This document shows positions 16,002 to 25,351 of a stretch of DNA of 64,000 nt, piece by piece. The notes beneath the pieces were generated by a model, which saw only the letters and a program-made list of their open reading frames with translations, did not search any database and had not been told where the DNA came from. The DNA is from Candidatus Obscuribacterales bacterium. GTDB taxonomy: Bacteria > Cyanobacteriota > Vampirovibrionia > Obscuribacterales > Obscuribacteraceae. Within the stretch, counting starts at the first letter, position 1; each line of letters begins with the position of its first letter. Both the position numbers and the translations under genes were made by a program. The DNA lies in the NCBI GenBank assembly GCA_019752635.1, contig JAIELX010000018.1:1-64000 (forward strand). Direction: 5' to 3'.

Positions 16002-17024
16002 CTATCTAGCCTCAATCACCACATACGGTGATTCTGTCGGAATCAGACGGTAGAGTTTGAAGCCTGCTTTATGCAGCAGATCTCGGTATTGATCACTGGT
16101 TCTCTCGCGCCCGCCAGGAAGTATCAGCATTTCAATATCGAGCACTTTGCTAAAATGCGGCTGATCATCGGTTGGCAATAACATTTCAACAAGTAGCAAC
16201 GTACCTTCGTCCGCTTTGAGGGAGGCGCGGCAGTTCTTCAAGATTGCCAATGCCTGCTCATCGGACCAATCGTGAATGATGTGCTTCATAATAATTGCGT
16301 CGCCGGAAGGAACACTCTTGAAGAAGTCACCACCGACGGTGCGGCACCTTTCGGAAAGTTGCAGAGCGTTGATTCGCTTCTGAGCACCGGTTACTACGTG
16401 CGGACGGTCGAACAAGATCCCTTTCATATTCGGGTTGCGCTGCAGCAAAGTGGACAACAGAAGTCCGTGGCCACCCGCAACATCCACCAGGGTGCCGACT
16501 CCGGAAAAGTCGTAAGCTTCGGCAACAGCAGCGGCGGCACTGCCGGTCATGTTTGTCATCGCATTGTCGAAGCGCGTCTGCGCTTCCGGATTCCGCGCAA
16601 AGACCTCAAAGACATTCTCATTCCAAATGTGCTCTGAGGCAGTGCGGCCATCAGTGATGGACGGCAGCATGTCTTTGTAGCATTCAAAATGTAGCGAATC
16701 ACAAAAGAATTCGACAGTGTCGCGGAGCGACTGCGGAGCGTCGCTGCGAAGCAATGTGCTAACACTGTTGAGCGCGTACTTTTCGCTGGAGGGCTGAGCG
16801 AAAACTCCAACCCCGGCCAATACGCGCATTACGCGATTAAGAGCGTCAGGGCTGGTAGATGTCGCCCCGGCCAACTCGGCTGCGGTCAAAGGACCGTTGG
16901 CCAGCAAATCGGCGACTCGCAGGCGAGTGACTGCATTTAGCGCAGACGAGATCACGAATCCCGAAGCAAATTGCATAAGCCGGTCCGCAGCATTCACGCT
17001 GTCTTTTACTTGTGTCGACGTCAT
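16002..17024 (-). CDS. SAM-dependent O-methyltransferase (small-molecule type)
   Basis: The protein has the two-domain layout of plant-type and bacterial O-methyltransferases. An N-terminal winged-helix dimerisation domain (LRVADLLANGPLTAAELA ... NRVMRVLAGVGVF) is followed by a Rossmann fold with LVDVAGGHGLLLSTLL for SAM. The catalytic block IIMKHIIHDWSDEQALAILKN contains the general-base His, and VEMLLP comes next. The start is set at ATG 17024 rather than the TTG at 17060, which lacks a ribosome site. Substrates of relatives range from hydroxyneurosporene to phenolic antibiotics; none can be chosen. It stands alone, not in a biosynthetic cluster. Confidence 0.88.
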   Translation of the reverse strand: MTSTQVKDSVNAADRLMQFASGFVISSALNAVTRLRVADLLANGPLTAAELAGATSTSPDALNRVMRVLAGVGVFAQPSSEKYALNSVSTLLRSDAPQSLRDTVEFFCDSLHFECYKDMLPSITDGRTASEHIWNENVFEVFARNPEAQTRFDNAMTNMTGSAAAAVAEAYDFSGVGTLVDVAGGHGLLLSTLLQRNPNMKGILFDRPHVVTGAQKRINALQLSERCRTVGGDFFKSVPSGDAIIMKHIIHDWSDEQALAILKNCRASLKADEGTLLLVEMLLPTDDQPHFSKVLDIEMLILPGGRERTSDQYRDLLHKAGFKLYRLIPTESPYVVIEAR

Positions 17025-17106
17025 TTTGCACCCCGTCCCGTTCTCTATTCGACCCGTCAATTATCTCTGCAAAATCCGCTTTAGCAGGCGTCCTTAAACA
17101 GACCTT

Positions 17107-17143
17107 TCGAAAGGAAAACTCCGCCCTCTTGCGAAGGCGGAGT
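17107..17143 (-). terminator. Intrinsic terminator of the LysM gene
   Basis: ACTCCGCC (17118-17125) pairs with GGCGGAGT (17136-17143). On the minus strand TTTTCC follows, 30 bases beyond the stop codon of the 17173-17880 gene. Confidence 0.75.
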
Positions 17144-17172
17144 CGAACTACTTGGATTTTCGATTCGTTCGT

Positions 17173-17880
17173 CTACTGAACGGATCCAGCGCCGCTTGCC
17201 ACTTGTCTTGGCTGCGGACGGTATTCAGGAAGCGTAATGGTTTGTCCCAAGCTGAGCACGTTTGCATTGCGCATGCCGTTTGCACGGCAAATCTCGTCGA
17301 GCAAACGAGGCGTAGCGCGCTTGTAGGCCTGCAATGCGATGCCCGCCAGCGTATCACCGGTGCGAACGGTGTACGAAGTGTACAACGGAACGATCAGTTC
17401 TGCATCGCCGGCCGTCGACTGCTTGGTCGTGACGACTGCGACGGGGGCAGCGGAGCCATTCTCCGTCGTGACGCCACTGCGCAGTCGGGTGGTGGTGGTG
17501 GATGAGCCACTTGCAACTACTATGCTGGGGGCAGCGTGTTCACCTGAGCCCGCGAAACAGTGGATGCATGTGTAGACCATGCCGATAACAGCAAGCGTTG
17601 CGGCGATGCCGGAAGCAAAACCCACGCCCCAATAGAAAGTAGGAGCCTTTTTGTTATGCCCCCCGTGCAAGAAATCCGCGCTAATGCCCGGCCAGAGCGT
17701 TTCAATCTCGGCCGACTTTGTGCGAGGAAGATCTTCGTCGTCCATATAGCAAGCCTTTGAGACGTACGAGTCGCGCGAATGAGACCGCGGTTCACGTACA
17801 TATTCGGGCACAGACTCGAAATCTAGTTTTTCAGTTTCACTAATCAAGACTGCGCTCCCGTTTGAACCTAAAATTGCCAT
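17173..17880 (-). CDS. Single-pass membrane protein with LysM domain, 235 aa
   Basis: About 80 polar N-terminal residues are followed by a transmembrane helix (GVGFASGIAATLAVIGMVYT, about 86-108), a Ser/Thr-rich linker, and a C-terminal LysM domain (YTVRTGDTLAGIALQAYKR ... NVLSLGQTITLP). The helix would place LysM outside the cytoplasm, where it could hold the protein to peptidoglycan. AGGACA precedes the ATG by about 10 bases. A terminator follows. The same LysM pattern occurs in the giant protein at 6172-10185. Function beyond wall attachment is unknown. Confidence 0.82.
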   Translation of the reverse strand: MAILGSNGSAVLISETEKLDFESVPEYVREPRSHSRDSYVSKACYMDDEDLPRTKSAEIETLWPGISADFLHGGHNKKAPTFYWGVGFASGIAATLAVIGMVYTCIHCFAGSGEHAAPSIVVASGSSTTTTRLRSGVTTENGSAAPVAVVTTKQSTAGDAELIVPLYTSYTVRTGDTLAGIALQAYKRATPRLLDEICRANGMRNANVLSLGQTITLPEYRPQPRQVASGAGSVQ

Positions 17881-18443
17881 AGTGCCGGTGTCCTCTTGGT
17901 ATCTTGCTCCTTAAGGGAATAATCCGTCTTGGCATATTATCGACTTTAATTGCGTAAAGTCAAACAGGCCCGGTTGCACCCGCATACCCTTACACAGCCA
18001 TGATTTCAGCTACCAGCTCCGACCATTTTCTACATAGTTGCTCCGTCGAATGCCCCAACTGAAGCATCAAATGTTCATTAAATGACAACATCGCGACGCC
18101 GAGTCAATGCCGAGAACGCTTGCAGTTGCTTGCTTAGCGCGATCGCTTAACACTCAATTTTCAACAGAAAATCAGTCAATTCTCGTCCGATACATCTGCT
18201 GCATTCTCGTGACACCATCATTTTGCACCCCAAGAGGTTACTTTTTGATATGCCTCGCAGTGCCTGCGCTGATTGTCTTTACGGAAGTGCGCATCTCTTT
18301 CTGAGCGAATAATAACATTAGGCAAACAGCCCTTTGACTACCGGCAGATCCAAAGAGTTAATCTACTTTTGGGTTCGCTAAATAGAAAAAGAAAGTTTTT
18401 TGGAAGCGGCGAATCACTATTGACGGGTGATGCGAGTAACCGC
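17881..18443. other. Intergenic region without a recognised gene
   Basis: About 560 AT-rich bases between two minus-strand genes. It should carry the promoter of the LysM gene and the 3' end of the M16 transcript. No convincing terminator, RNA fold or reading frame was found. Confidence 0.35.
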
Positions 18444-21400
18444 TCACTCGACACCGGTCGCACCATGCCCCCCGGTGTTGCCTGGCGCACGACCTTCTGC
18501 ACTACCTGCGGTATCGGCCGACTTAGTGCGCACAGCCCTGATTGATTGGGCGGATCCTGTCACGACTAGGGTGCACTGTTCCGGCTTAAAGGCCGTTCGG
18601 ATCACTCGATTAACAGAATCGACAGTGGCGGCTTTAAGGCTGGCCATCACACTAGCGTATCCATCAACAGTACCGCCGTGTTGCGCCAGATCCAACTCGT
18701 TGCGTGCAACACGCGACAAGGTCGACTGATCCCGCACACCAATCGACCCCATCAGATAGCGACGAACCTCGGCAGTTTCCGCAGGCGTAACACCGTTGCG
18801 CGCGAGCTGTCGCAGCTCCTGTTTTATTGTTTGCACGGAAGAAGGCACCGCCGATGGTTCTACTGAAAAAGTCAGCGACCATTTAGCTAGATTGGAGACG
18901 GGGTCAAGTCCGACCTGCAACTCCGAGTTGTTGATGGCGTTCTCCAGAGCCGGAGACTTGGCCAATTGTTGTTCAAAGCGAGACACCATCGGATGGTTTA
19001 TCAAAATCCCGTCGGCAATCAGCAAACTACCATAGTCCGGATGCCCCGGAGACAGAGGCACAAGCTGGCCGAAACAAAGAGTGCTCTTCTTAAGATCTCT
19101 CGCTGGAATGGCTGTTCGAAGTACTCGTTTTTGCGATTCTTTCGCATGCAGCCGTTGATGCCCTTGTTTGCCGATCCAACTACCAAATGCCCGTTCTACC
19201 ATGCTGGCAGCCTGATCCGGCTGAACGTCGCCGGCAATCATTATAGTGGCGGCCCCCGGCACCATGTGCGCCGCGAAGAACTTCTGCAAATCGGCTGCGG
19301 AGATAGTAGATATGGACTTCAACTTATCGCTGGGATCGGCGGGACAGTAAGTGGATTTTTCCGCAAGCAAGCACTGCATCAAGACACGATCTACTTTCTG
19401 ACTCATGCTGTCTTCGGATTTCTTCAAGACCGATGCCGCATCCTGCCTGGCCTTTTCCAACGTGGCATCATCCAGGGAAGGACTACTCAAACACTCTGCG
19501 ACTAAATCAAGTTCCGTCGCTAAATCACGAGACAAACAAGATGCTTGAAAGTCGATCGACTCCATCCGACTGTCGAATTTGAGCATGTGTGAAGCAGGCA
19601 CGCCCAGGTCGTCCTGCAAGGACGCAGCTTGCGTGCGCGAATGCTTTGCACCGCCCTGGTTAAGAACGGCAGCGGCAACAAGCGACATCCCCGGCTTGTC
19701 GGCAGGATTGTAGACGTCACCGGCTTCAATCGCTCCCGCAATTTGCACAACCGGGCTAATATGACTCTCAAAAACCAGCAGGTTAACGCCATTACGCAGC
19801 ACGCGCTTGCTAATCCGTCCATTGACCGGCTCGGGTCTCGGTGCCAGTTGTGCGATTTGCTTGCCTATGGCGGACGCAGTGTTCGCTACTGCCGCTGAAA
19901 GTTCACCGATAGCCCCCGGGACGTTCTTGATGGCAGAACCCACATTACCGACGGCGCCCGGTATGTCGCCTGTCACAGCCCGCCCCAGGGCACCGGGAAT
20001 GTTTTCGATGACTTTAGGAATGCTTCGCACGGCACCGCGGTCAGCGCGGTGCACGTCGACCGCGCAGGAGGCGGTCGCCTTGTCCGGTTCTTTCAATGGT
20101 TCTTTCGCCGCAGGTTTACTTGCAGTCGTCTTCTGCGCCGTCGACTTCCCGGAAGTTTCCGGTGAAGTCGCAGAATCGTCGGTCTTATAGCCCGACATGC
20201 GTACGTGCTCCATTTTATTGGAGAATGGCTTGTCGTGTTCCTTCGTGCCTTCAGAGCCGGTTTTACCCGGAGACGGCGGAGCCGCGGGTTTCGGTGCTGC
20301 TAAGCCCTGAACCCAACCGACAACGCGACCGTCTTGCCCCAGATAACGTTTCGCCACGCGCATTATGTCGGCTGAATTGACGGCGCGCAATCGCTCGGGC
20401 CAGGTGTAGGAAGACTGCCATTTGTCCAGCGAATCAAAATAGCCCAGATGGAAGCCGGCGCGGTAAGGACCGTCGCACTCGGAGTGAAACGCATAGGTTG
20501 CCAAATTCTTTGCGCGGCGCAGCTCGCCGTCACTTATCGGTTTATCTCTCAACTGAGACAAGACCGAGTCGATGCCTTCGATCATCTTCTGCTGCGCATT
20601 AAGCGTTGACGGAATAGCACTGCTGGTAATGGTGAAAAAACCGGGCTCCTTCTTGATCTCATAGCTAGCACCGGCGGTCGCACAAAGCTTGGCATCCACC
20701 AGTCGCTGCTTTAACCGCCCGTTGATCCCGCCATTGAGGACCTTCTCCAACACAACAAGTGCCGCTGCGTCACCACTCTCCAAGGCCGGGGCCGACCACG
20801 CAACTTGCAACACTTCTGATTTTCCGGGATACTTCACCGACACGCGGCGCTCACTTCGCGAAGGCGTCTCAGTCGGATTACGCGACGTCACTACCGGTCC
20901 TGCCGCTATCGGACCAAAATATTTCTGCACCAACGGCAAGGCTGCCTTCAAATTTGTGTCGCCGCAAATCACCAACGTAGCGTTATTAGGATGGAAGTGT
21001 TTGTCGTAAAATTCCTTCGCATGCTTTGCCGTCAAATTCTCAACATCACTGCGCCAGCCGGAGACCGGATTATGATAGGGATGCTGCATGAATAGCAGTG
21101 CGCGAACTTCGCGTGATACAAGCGCTACAGGATCGCGCTCTTCGTTTTCGAATTCTTTTTGAATGTTTGCAACTTCTCGCGAAACAGATTGTTCGTCGAA
21201 GCGCGCTTGCTTCATCCTCTCAGATTCAATCTTCAACGCAAGCTCGAGTCGCCCGGCCGGCAGGGTCTCAAAGAAGGTAATGAAGTCGTCGCTGGTATAA
21301 CCGTTGAACTGTCCACCCGAGCGAGCAATGGCGGCGCCGATTTCACCTTCCTTAAAGCTGCCGACGTTCTGAAACAACAGGTGTTCGACAAGGTGACTGA

Positions 21401-21878
21401 TCCCGGTTCCACCGGGCTCTTCGCAGCGGGAGCCGGTGCGATACCACATCAAAGTGGAGACAACAGGAAACTCTTTTTGCTCCAGAACCAACACTCGCAA
21501 TCCGTTGGGCAAAATAGTCTCTTGCACGGGATTGTTTCGACCACTCTGAGCCTGACCGCCGGGCGCTACCGCAGCCAGCGACTCGCTCTTCTTCACGGGC
21601 TCGGATGAACCGACTGCCGCTGGAAGCGTCGGCGGGGGTGTGCGAACCGGTCCGGCGGAACTTGACTCAGACGTACGCCGCTCCTGCAGGCTGCCGGCCG
21701 CCGGCAACGCAAAGCCCGAAACAGGCGGCTCCACAGTATCCGCAGCGGATGAATCCTGAGAAAGCGCCGGAAGCGACAAACTGATTGAACATGAGAGAGT
21801 CAGACAAAGAACTCTCAACAGAGCGATCCGCACAGTCCGCCGCGACAGACTGAAAGAAGTTAAGCCGTGTTTCCTCAT
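18444..21878 (-). CDS. Secreted double-domain M16 (insulinase/pitrilysin) zinc peptidase
   Basis: A 1144-residue fusion of two M16 units. After a basic, hydrophobic signal sequence ending near LSLPALSQ and a Pro/Ser linker, the first unit carries the inverted zinc motif HLVEH (H162, E165, H166) in GTGISHLVEHLLFQN. It is the catalytic half. A Pro/Lys-rich linker and a Gly/Ala segment (GALGRAVTGDIPGAVGNVGS, about 620-670) lead to a second unit (ISKRVLRNGVNLLVFESHIS). This half lacks HxxEH and is presumably the non-catalytic partner. Bacterial relatives usually encode the two halves as separate adjacent genes. Likely a periplasmic or surface peptide-degrading enzyme. Confidence 0.9.
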   Translation of the reverse strand: MRKHGLTSFSLSRRTVRIALLRVLCLTLSCSISLSLPALSQDSSAADTVEPPVSGFALPAAGSLQERRTSESSSAGPVRTPPPTLPAAVGSSEPVKKSESLAAVAPGGQAQSGRNNPVQETILPNGLRVLVLEQKEFPVVSTLMWYRTGSRCEEPGGTGISHLVEHLLFQNVGSFKEGEIGAAIARSGGQFNGYTSDDFITFFETLPAGRLELALKIESERMKQARFDEQSVSREVANIQKEFENEERDPVALVSREVRALLFMQHPYHNPVSGWRSDVENLTAKHAKEFYDKHFHPNNATLVICGDTNLKAALPLVQKYFGPIAAGPVVTSRNPTETPSRSERRVSVKYPGKSEVLQVAWSAPALESGDAAALVVLEKVLNGGINGRLKQRLVDAKLCATAGASYEIKKEPGFFTITSSAIPSTLNAQQKMIEGIDSVLSQLRDKPISDGELRRAKNLATYAFHSECDGPYRAGFHLGYFDSLDKWQSSYTWPERLRAVNSADIMRVAKRYLGQDGRVVGWVQGLAAPKPAAPPSPGKTGSEGTKEHDKPFSNKMEHVRMSGYKTDDSATSPETSGKSTAQKTTASKPAAKEPLKEPDKATASCAVDVHRADRGAVRSIPKVIENIPGALGRAVTGDIPGAVGNVGSAIKNVPGAIGELSAAVANTASAIGKQIAQLAPRPEPVNGRISKRVLRNGVNLLVFESHISPVVQIAGAIEAGDVYNPADKPGMSLVAAAVLNQGGAKHSRTQAASLQDDLGVPASHMLKFDSRMESIDFQASCLSRDLATELDLVAECLSSPSLDDATLEKARQDAASVLKKSEDSMSQKVDRVLMQCLLAEKSTYCPADPSDKLKSISTISAADLQKFFAAHMVPGAATIMIAGDVQPDQAASMVERAFGSWIGKQGHQRLHAKESQKRVLRTAIPARDLKKSTLCFGQLVPLSPGHPDYGSLLIADGILINHPMVSRFEQQLAKSPALENAINNSELQVGLDPVSNLAKWSLTFSVEPSAVPSSVQTIKQELRQLARNGVTPAETAEVRRYLMGSIGVRDQSTLSRVARNELDLAQHGGTVDGYASVMASLKAATVDSVNRVIRTAFKPEQCTLVVTGSAQSIRAVRTKSADTAGSAEGRAPGNTGGHGATGVE

Positions 21879-22062
21879 CAGAAACCCCCAGAATGATTCG
21901 CGCGCCGGATCTCATGCCTTATAGCACAGGCTGCTAAGGGGATCTAAAGAATAGATTCTCAGGTTGAGGGTAACGAATTGGTGCCGCCCCGCCGCTTTTG
22001 TTTGAAGAGAACTGAGCCGAGTTGATATATTTCTCAACAACACGCATGTCAGGAGCCTATAA

Positions 22063-24087
22063 GTGGCGTCAGACGCACAGCAACGACCGACAGCAACCAC
22101 GGCGCAAACGCCTCGAAAACTTGTGCTCGCGGGGAACCCGAATGTCGGCAAGTCGGCATTGTTCAACGCACTGACAGGACTAAACGCCGACGTATCGAAC
22201 TATCCCGGGACCACGATCGACATTGCCCGGGGCAAACTGGGCGACGATTTGCTCTCCGACACCCCCGGCGTCTACGGCGTGTCTAGTTTCAACGACGAGG
22301 AACGCATCGCCAAAAGAATGATCCTCGAGGCCGAAGCGGTCATCAACGTTGTTTCCGCGCTCAGTCTCGACCGAGATCTATTCTTAACCCTGCAGTTAAT
22401 CGACATGCAAAAACCGCTAATCGTCGTGCTGAATCAGTGGGATGAGGCTGAGCAGCGAGGCGTTCGAATCGATACAGTCGAACTTTCAAAAATATTAGGC
22501 GTCCCGGTAATGACCGCCGTGGCAGTCGAGAAAAAAGGCTTGAGCGAGATTAAAGAATCCGTGGACAAAGCCGCAATAGGTAATCAATCACAAGTCTTGC
22601 AGGTTCTGATTGGCGATTTGGTGAAGAAGAACGTACCGGCACAAACTGCGTTGTTGAGCATGGAAGGCGATGCCGAATGCGCTCAGAGTTTCGAAATTGC
22701 GGTAGAAAGTAAACGTGCCGAAATCTACAAGATGCGCCGTCAACGTGTTAACGAGATCACGGAAAAAGTCGTTGTCCAGGAAGCGCGCAGAAAGAGAATC
22801 TCGGCTCGCATCGGACGCCTTCTTCTGCATCCCGTCTACGGCAGCATAGTCTCACTGACAGTCTGCTATCTGATTTTCTATCAACTGTTGGGAGTGATCG
22901 TTGCCGGAAGCGTTGTCGACATCACTGAAAAACAATGCATGCGAGTGTATTACGAACCAACCGTAAGACGTGCCTGTGCCTCAGTTTTCCCTTGCAAGAT
23001 TACAGTATCCGGTCAAGCATTCGAGTTTCCCGGTGGCATGAACGCCGCACCGGCATTAGTGGCAAAGCTGGAGCGAGCCGCAAGAGGAGTAAACCCGGCG
23101 CAAATCAAATTCGATTTCTGGAACTGGCGCAATCTTGCTTCCGTCGTCGGCAACTTGCTTTGTGGTGAGTACGGTGTCCTCACTCTAACGGTCACTTATC
23201 TGCTGGGACTGCTGATGCCCCTGGTTATTGCATTTTACTTCGGGCTCTCGCTCATGGAAGACTCCGGCTACCTTCCTCGACTGGCAGTGCTGGTAGACAG
23301 GTTGCTCAATAAAATTGGACTGACCGGAAGGGCAATCATTCCACTGATTCTCGGTCTGGGATGCGTCACTATGGCGACAGTAACAACCCGCCTGCTTTCA
23401 ACAAACCGTGAAAAAATCATTGCCACTGCGTTACTCGGAATAGCCATTCCCTGCTCGGCACAACTCGGAATTGTCTCCGGAACACTAGCAAAGGCAGGCG
23501 GCTTGCTCCCCTGGATTCTCTACTGCTCGCTGGTTGGTTTGATTCTGGCCGTAACCGGACTGGTCCTCAATAAATTGATGCCTGGTAAGTCCGGAGCCTT
23601 GATGATCGATTTGCCACCAATGCGATTTCCACGACCGGACAATGTCCTAAAAAAAACCTGGAGTAAGTCGTTCAATTTCATGCTTGAGTCAATACCAATG
23701 TTTTGCCTGGCAGGACTGGTCGTCTCGGTCGGACAAATGACCGGCATGCTTGATTGGTTTGTTCGCAGCCTGCAGCCTATGACCGTCGGGTTGCTGCAGT
23801 TGCCGAACGATGAACGAATTGCCACAACGTTCATTTTGGGTATCGTGCGCCGCGACTTCGCCGCATTCGGATTGACTGACGTTGCACTATCACAAACACA
23901 GGCGGTCGTAGCAATGATCGTCATAACGCTGTTTGTACCTTGCATTGCGACGGTCGGCGTAATGATAAAGGAACGAGGTTTTGCGATCGCAATGTCTATT
24001 TGGGCAGGCTCATGGCTGTTCGCGTTTCTGGTCGGCGGTGCGTTGGCCCGAGTGCTTCCGAGTTTGTTCCAGGCAGTTTCGTTTTGA
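22063..24087 (+). CDS. feoB: Ferrous iron transporter FeoB
   Basis: FeoB imports Fe2+ across the inner membrane. The 674-residue protein starts at GTG 22063 with AGGAG 7 bases upstream. Its N-terminal G domain has GNPNVGKS (P loop), DTPG and NQWD in the guanine-specificity position. This is followed by a helical spacer and about eight transmembrane segments with Gate motifs such as LGLGCVTMATVTTRLL and IPCSAQLGIVSGTLAKAG. FeoA or FeoC is not adjacent, so the gene stands alone. The ferritin-like gene at 35911 could store iron imported here, which is inference. Confidence 0.95.
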   Translation: MASDAQQRPTATTAQTPRKLVLAGNPNVGKSALFNALTGLNADVSNYPGTTIDIARGKLGDDLLSDTPGVYGVSSFNDEERIAKRMILEAEAVINVVSALSLDRDLFLTLQLIDMQKPLIVVLNQWDEAEQRGVRIDTVELSKILGVPVMTAVAVEKKGLSEIKESVDKAAIGNQSQVLQVLIGDLVKKNVPAQTALLSMEGDAECAQSFEIAVESKRAEIYKMRRQRVNEITEKVVVQEARRKRISARIGRLLLHPVYGSIVSLTVCYLIFYQLLGVIVAGSVVDITEKQCMRVYYEPTVRRACASVFPCKITVSGQAFEFPGGMNAAPALVAKLERAARGVNPAQIKFDFWNWRNLASVVGNLLCGEYGVLTLTVTYLLGLLMPLVIAFYFGLSLMEDSGYLPRLAVLVDRLLNKIGLTGRAIIPLILGLGCVTMATVTTRLLSTNREKIIATALLGIAIPCSAQLGIVSGTLAKAGGLLPWILYCSLVGLILAVTGLVLNKLMPGKSGALMIDLPPMRFPRPDNVLKKTWSKSFNFMLESIPMFCLAGLVVSVGQMTGMLDWFVRSLQPMTVGLLQLPNDERIATTFILGIVRRDFAAFGLTDVALSQTQAVVAMIVITLFVPCIATVGVMIKERGFAIAMSIWAGSWLFAFLVGGALARVLPSLFQAVSF

Positions 24088-24533
24088 CGACTCTGTCGAA
24101 CTTAGCGCAAAATGCGATTTGATGGACGCTGGCTCGGCCATCGCAAGCGTTACCAAGAGGCTTTCGAAGGCGCCTTTCGGAGGTCTGCAAGATAAATTTT
24201 GCACAGACCACTGTCGGATAAACTCAGATTTGCAACGGCAACAACGTTAACAGACATTGTTAAATTCAAGTGAAAAGACACTTCGCGAACCAATTCACAG
24301 AGCCTGACATCCAACTTGCGCGCATCGGAACCAATTAGATTAAGCGGTTATAAACAAATATTGCGCGCCGGTAGTCAACAGGCGAAACGCCCGTACGATG
24401 AGGCAATTAGTAATCAGAAGGGCATCAAGCGTAATTACCCCATTACATCCGGATGGAACCAATGTTACTCTTGAAAGTCAGGTGAACTAGGTTTGAAAAG
24501 CAAGACTCGCGGTTTACCAACAAGGAAACGGAC
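24088..24533. other. Intergenic region
   Basis: About 445 bases with no supported reading frame, AT-richer in the second half. It should hold the promoter of the small gene at 24534; nothing else is recognised. Confidence 0.35.
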
Positions 24534-24761
24534 ATGAAAAACCCAGCAGTGGACGGCACGGGGAGTATGCAGATGTTTGGAACAGCTAATACGGCGCAGT
24601 ACGTTATCGCCCCGCCCGTAGTCGACCAACTACAGCAAAAATCAACGCCGATAGACCTCTACAAGGTCGCCTACTTTAGAGACAACTCGGACTACGACGA
24701 GTTGCTTACGACGTTGCTATCAAAAGTAGCATCAATGCAATCACAATTGCGCAGCCGCTAA
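24534..24761 (+). CDS. Small hypothetical protein, 75 aa
   Basis: No family is recognised. The gene is supported by AAGGA eight bases before ATG 24534 and by a strong terminator 20 bases after the stop, so it forms a complete one-gene transcription unit. The protein is soluble, with a Gln/Met-rich N-terminus and a helical C-terminal half (YDELLTTLLSKVASMQSQL) that could form a coiled coil. Confidence 0.65.
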   Translation: MKNPAVDGTGSMQMFGTANTAQYVIAPPVVDQLQQKSTPIDLYKVAYFRDNSDYDELLTTLLSKVASMQSQLRSR

Positions 24762-24780
24762 AACGAGAAAGTTCTCAAAG

Positions 24781-24828
24781 ACTTGCACGCTGTTGCCGGG
24801 GGGTAATGCGTGCAAGTTTTTTATTTTC
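24781..24828 (+). terminator. Intrinsic terminator
   Basis: ACTTGCACGC (24781-24790) pairs perfectly with GCGTGCAAGT (24808-24817) and is followed by TTTTTATTTT. It ends the 75-aa gene. Confidence 0.88.
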
Positions 24829-24940
24829 AGCAGAAGACTTGCTCAAATGGCGCAAGCAGCGCATGGTTAATGGGGCGCTGCGATGATAAAATTGATGCAC
24901 CCGCCAGGTGGCTGCAACAATCCCGTTATATGGACTGCAG

Positions 24941-25342
24941 ATGAAACATACTTCCGGCACGCTGCTATATAAATACGTGAGAGATGAGCTTCACGTACTC
25001 CTTGTACATGCATCGGGCAACTACAACAAGAAATCTCCTTGGGGCATCCCCAAAGGGCAACCTGACCCCGGCGAAGAGTTAGAGGAAGCGGCCCGAAGAG
25101 AGACACTGGAAGAAACCGGTATCGTATGTGGTGACCTGTCTCCGTTGGGATATGTCGATTATAAAAAAAGCAAGAAGCGAATTTTCTGCTTCGTCGGGCC
25201 GGCGCCGAAACGTAAGCGGCCGGTGTGCGCGTCGTGGGAAATTGATGGGGCGGATTTCTTCAGCATGGAAGAAGCTCGAGACGTTATTCACCCCGACCAG
25301 GAAGTATTTCTGGACAGACTTGAAGATTGGCTGGACGAGTAA
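24941..25342 (+). CDS. Nudix hydrolase, probable diadenosine tetraphosphatase type
   Basis: Nudix enzymes cleave nucleoside diphosphates linked to another group. The Nudix box is complete: G-x5-E-x7-REUxEExGU, seen as GQPDPGEELEEAARRETLEE followed by TGI. The preceding KSPWGIPKG and the small size (about 133 residues) resemble bacterial Ap4A hydrolases. ATG 24941 is preferred over GTG 24908; neither has a strong ribosome site. Its stop is 9 bases from the stop of the convergent receiver-kinase gene. The substrate is inferred. Confidence 0.85.
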   Translation: MKHTSGTLLYKYVRDELHVLLVHASGNYNKKSPWGIPKGQPDPGEELEEAARRETLEETGIVCGDLSPLGYVDYKKSKKRIFCFVGPAPKRKRPVCASWEIDGADFFSMEEARDVIHPDQEVFLDRLEDWLDE

Positions 25343-25351
25343 CGCGAGAAA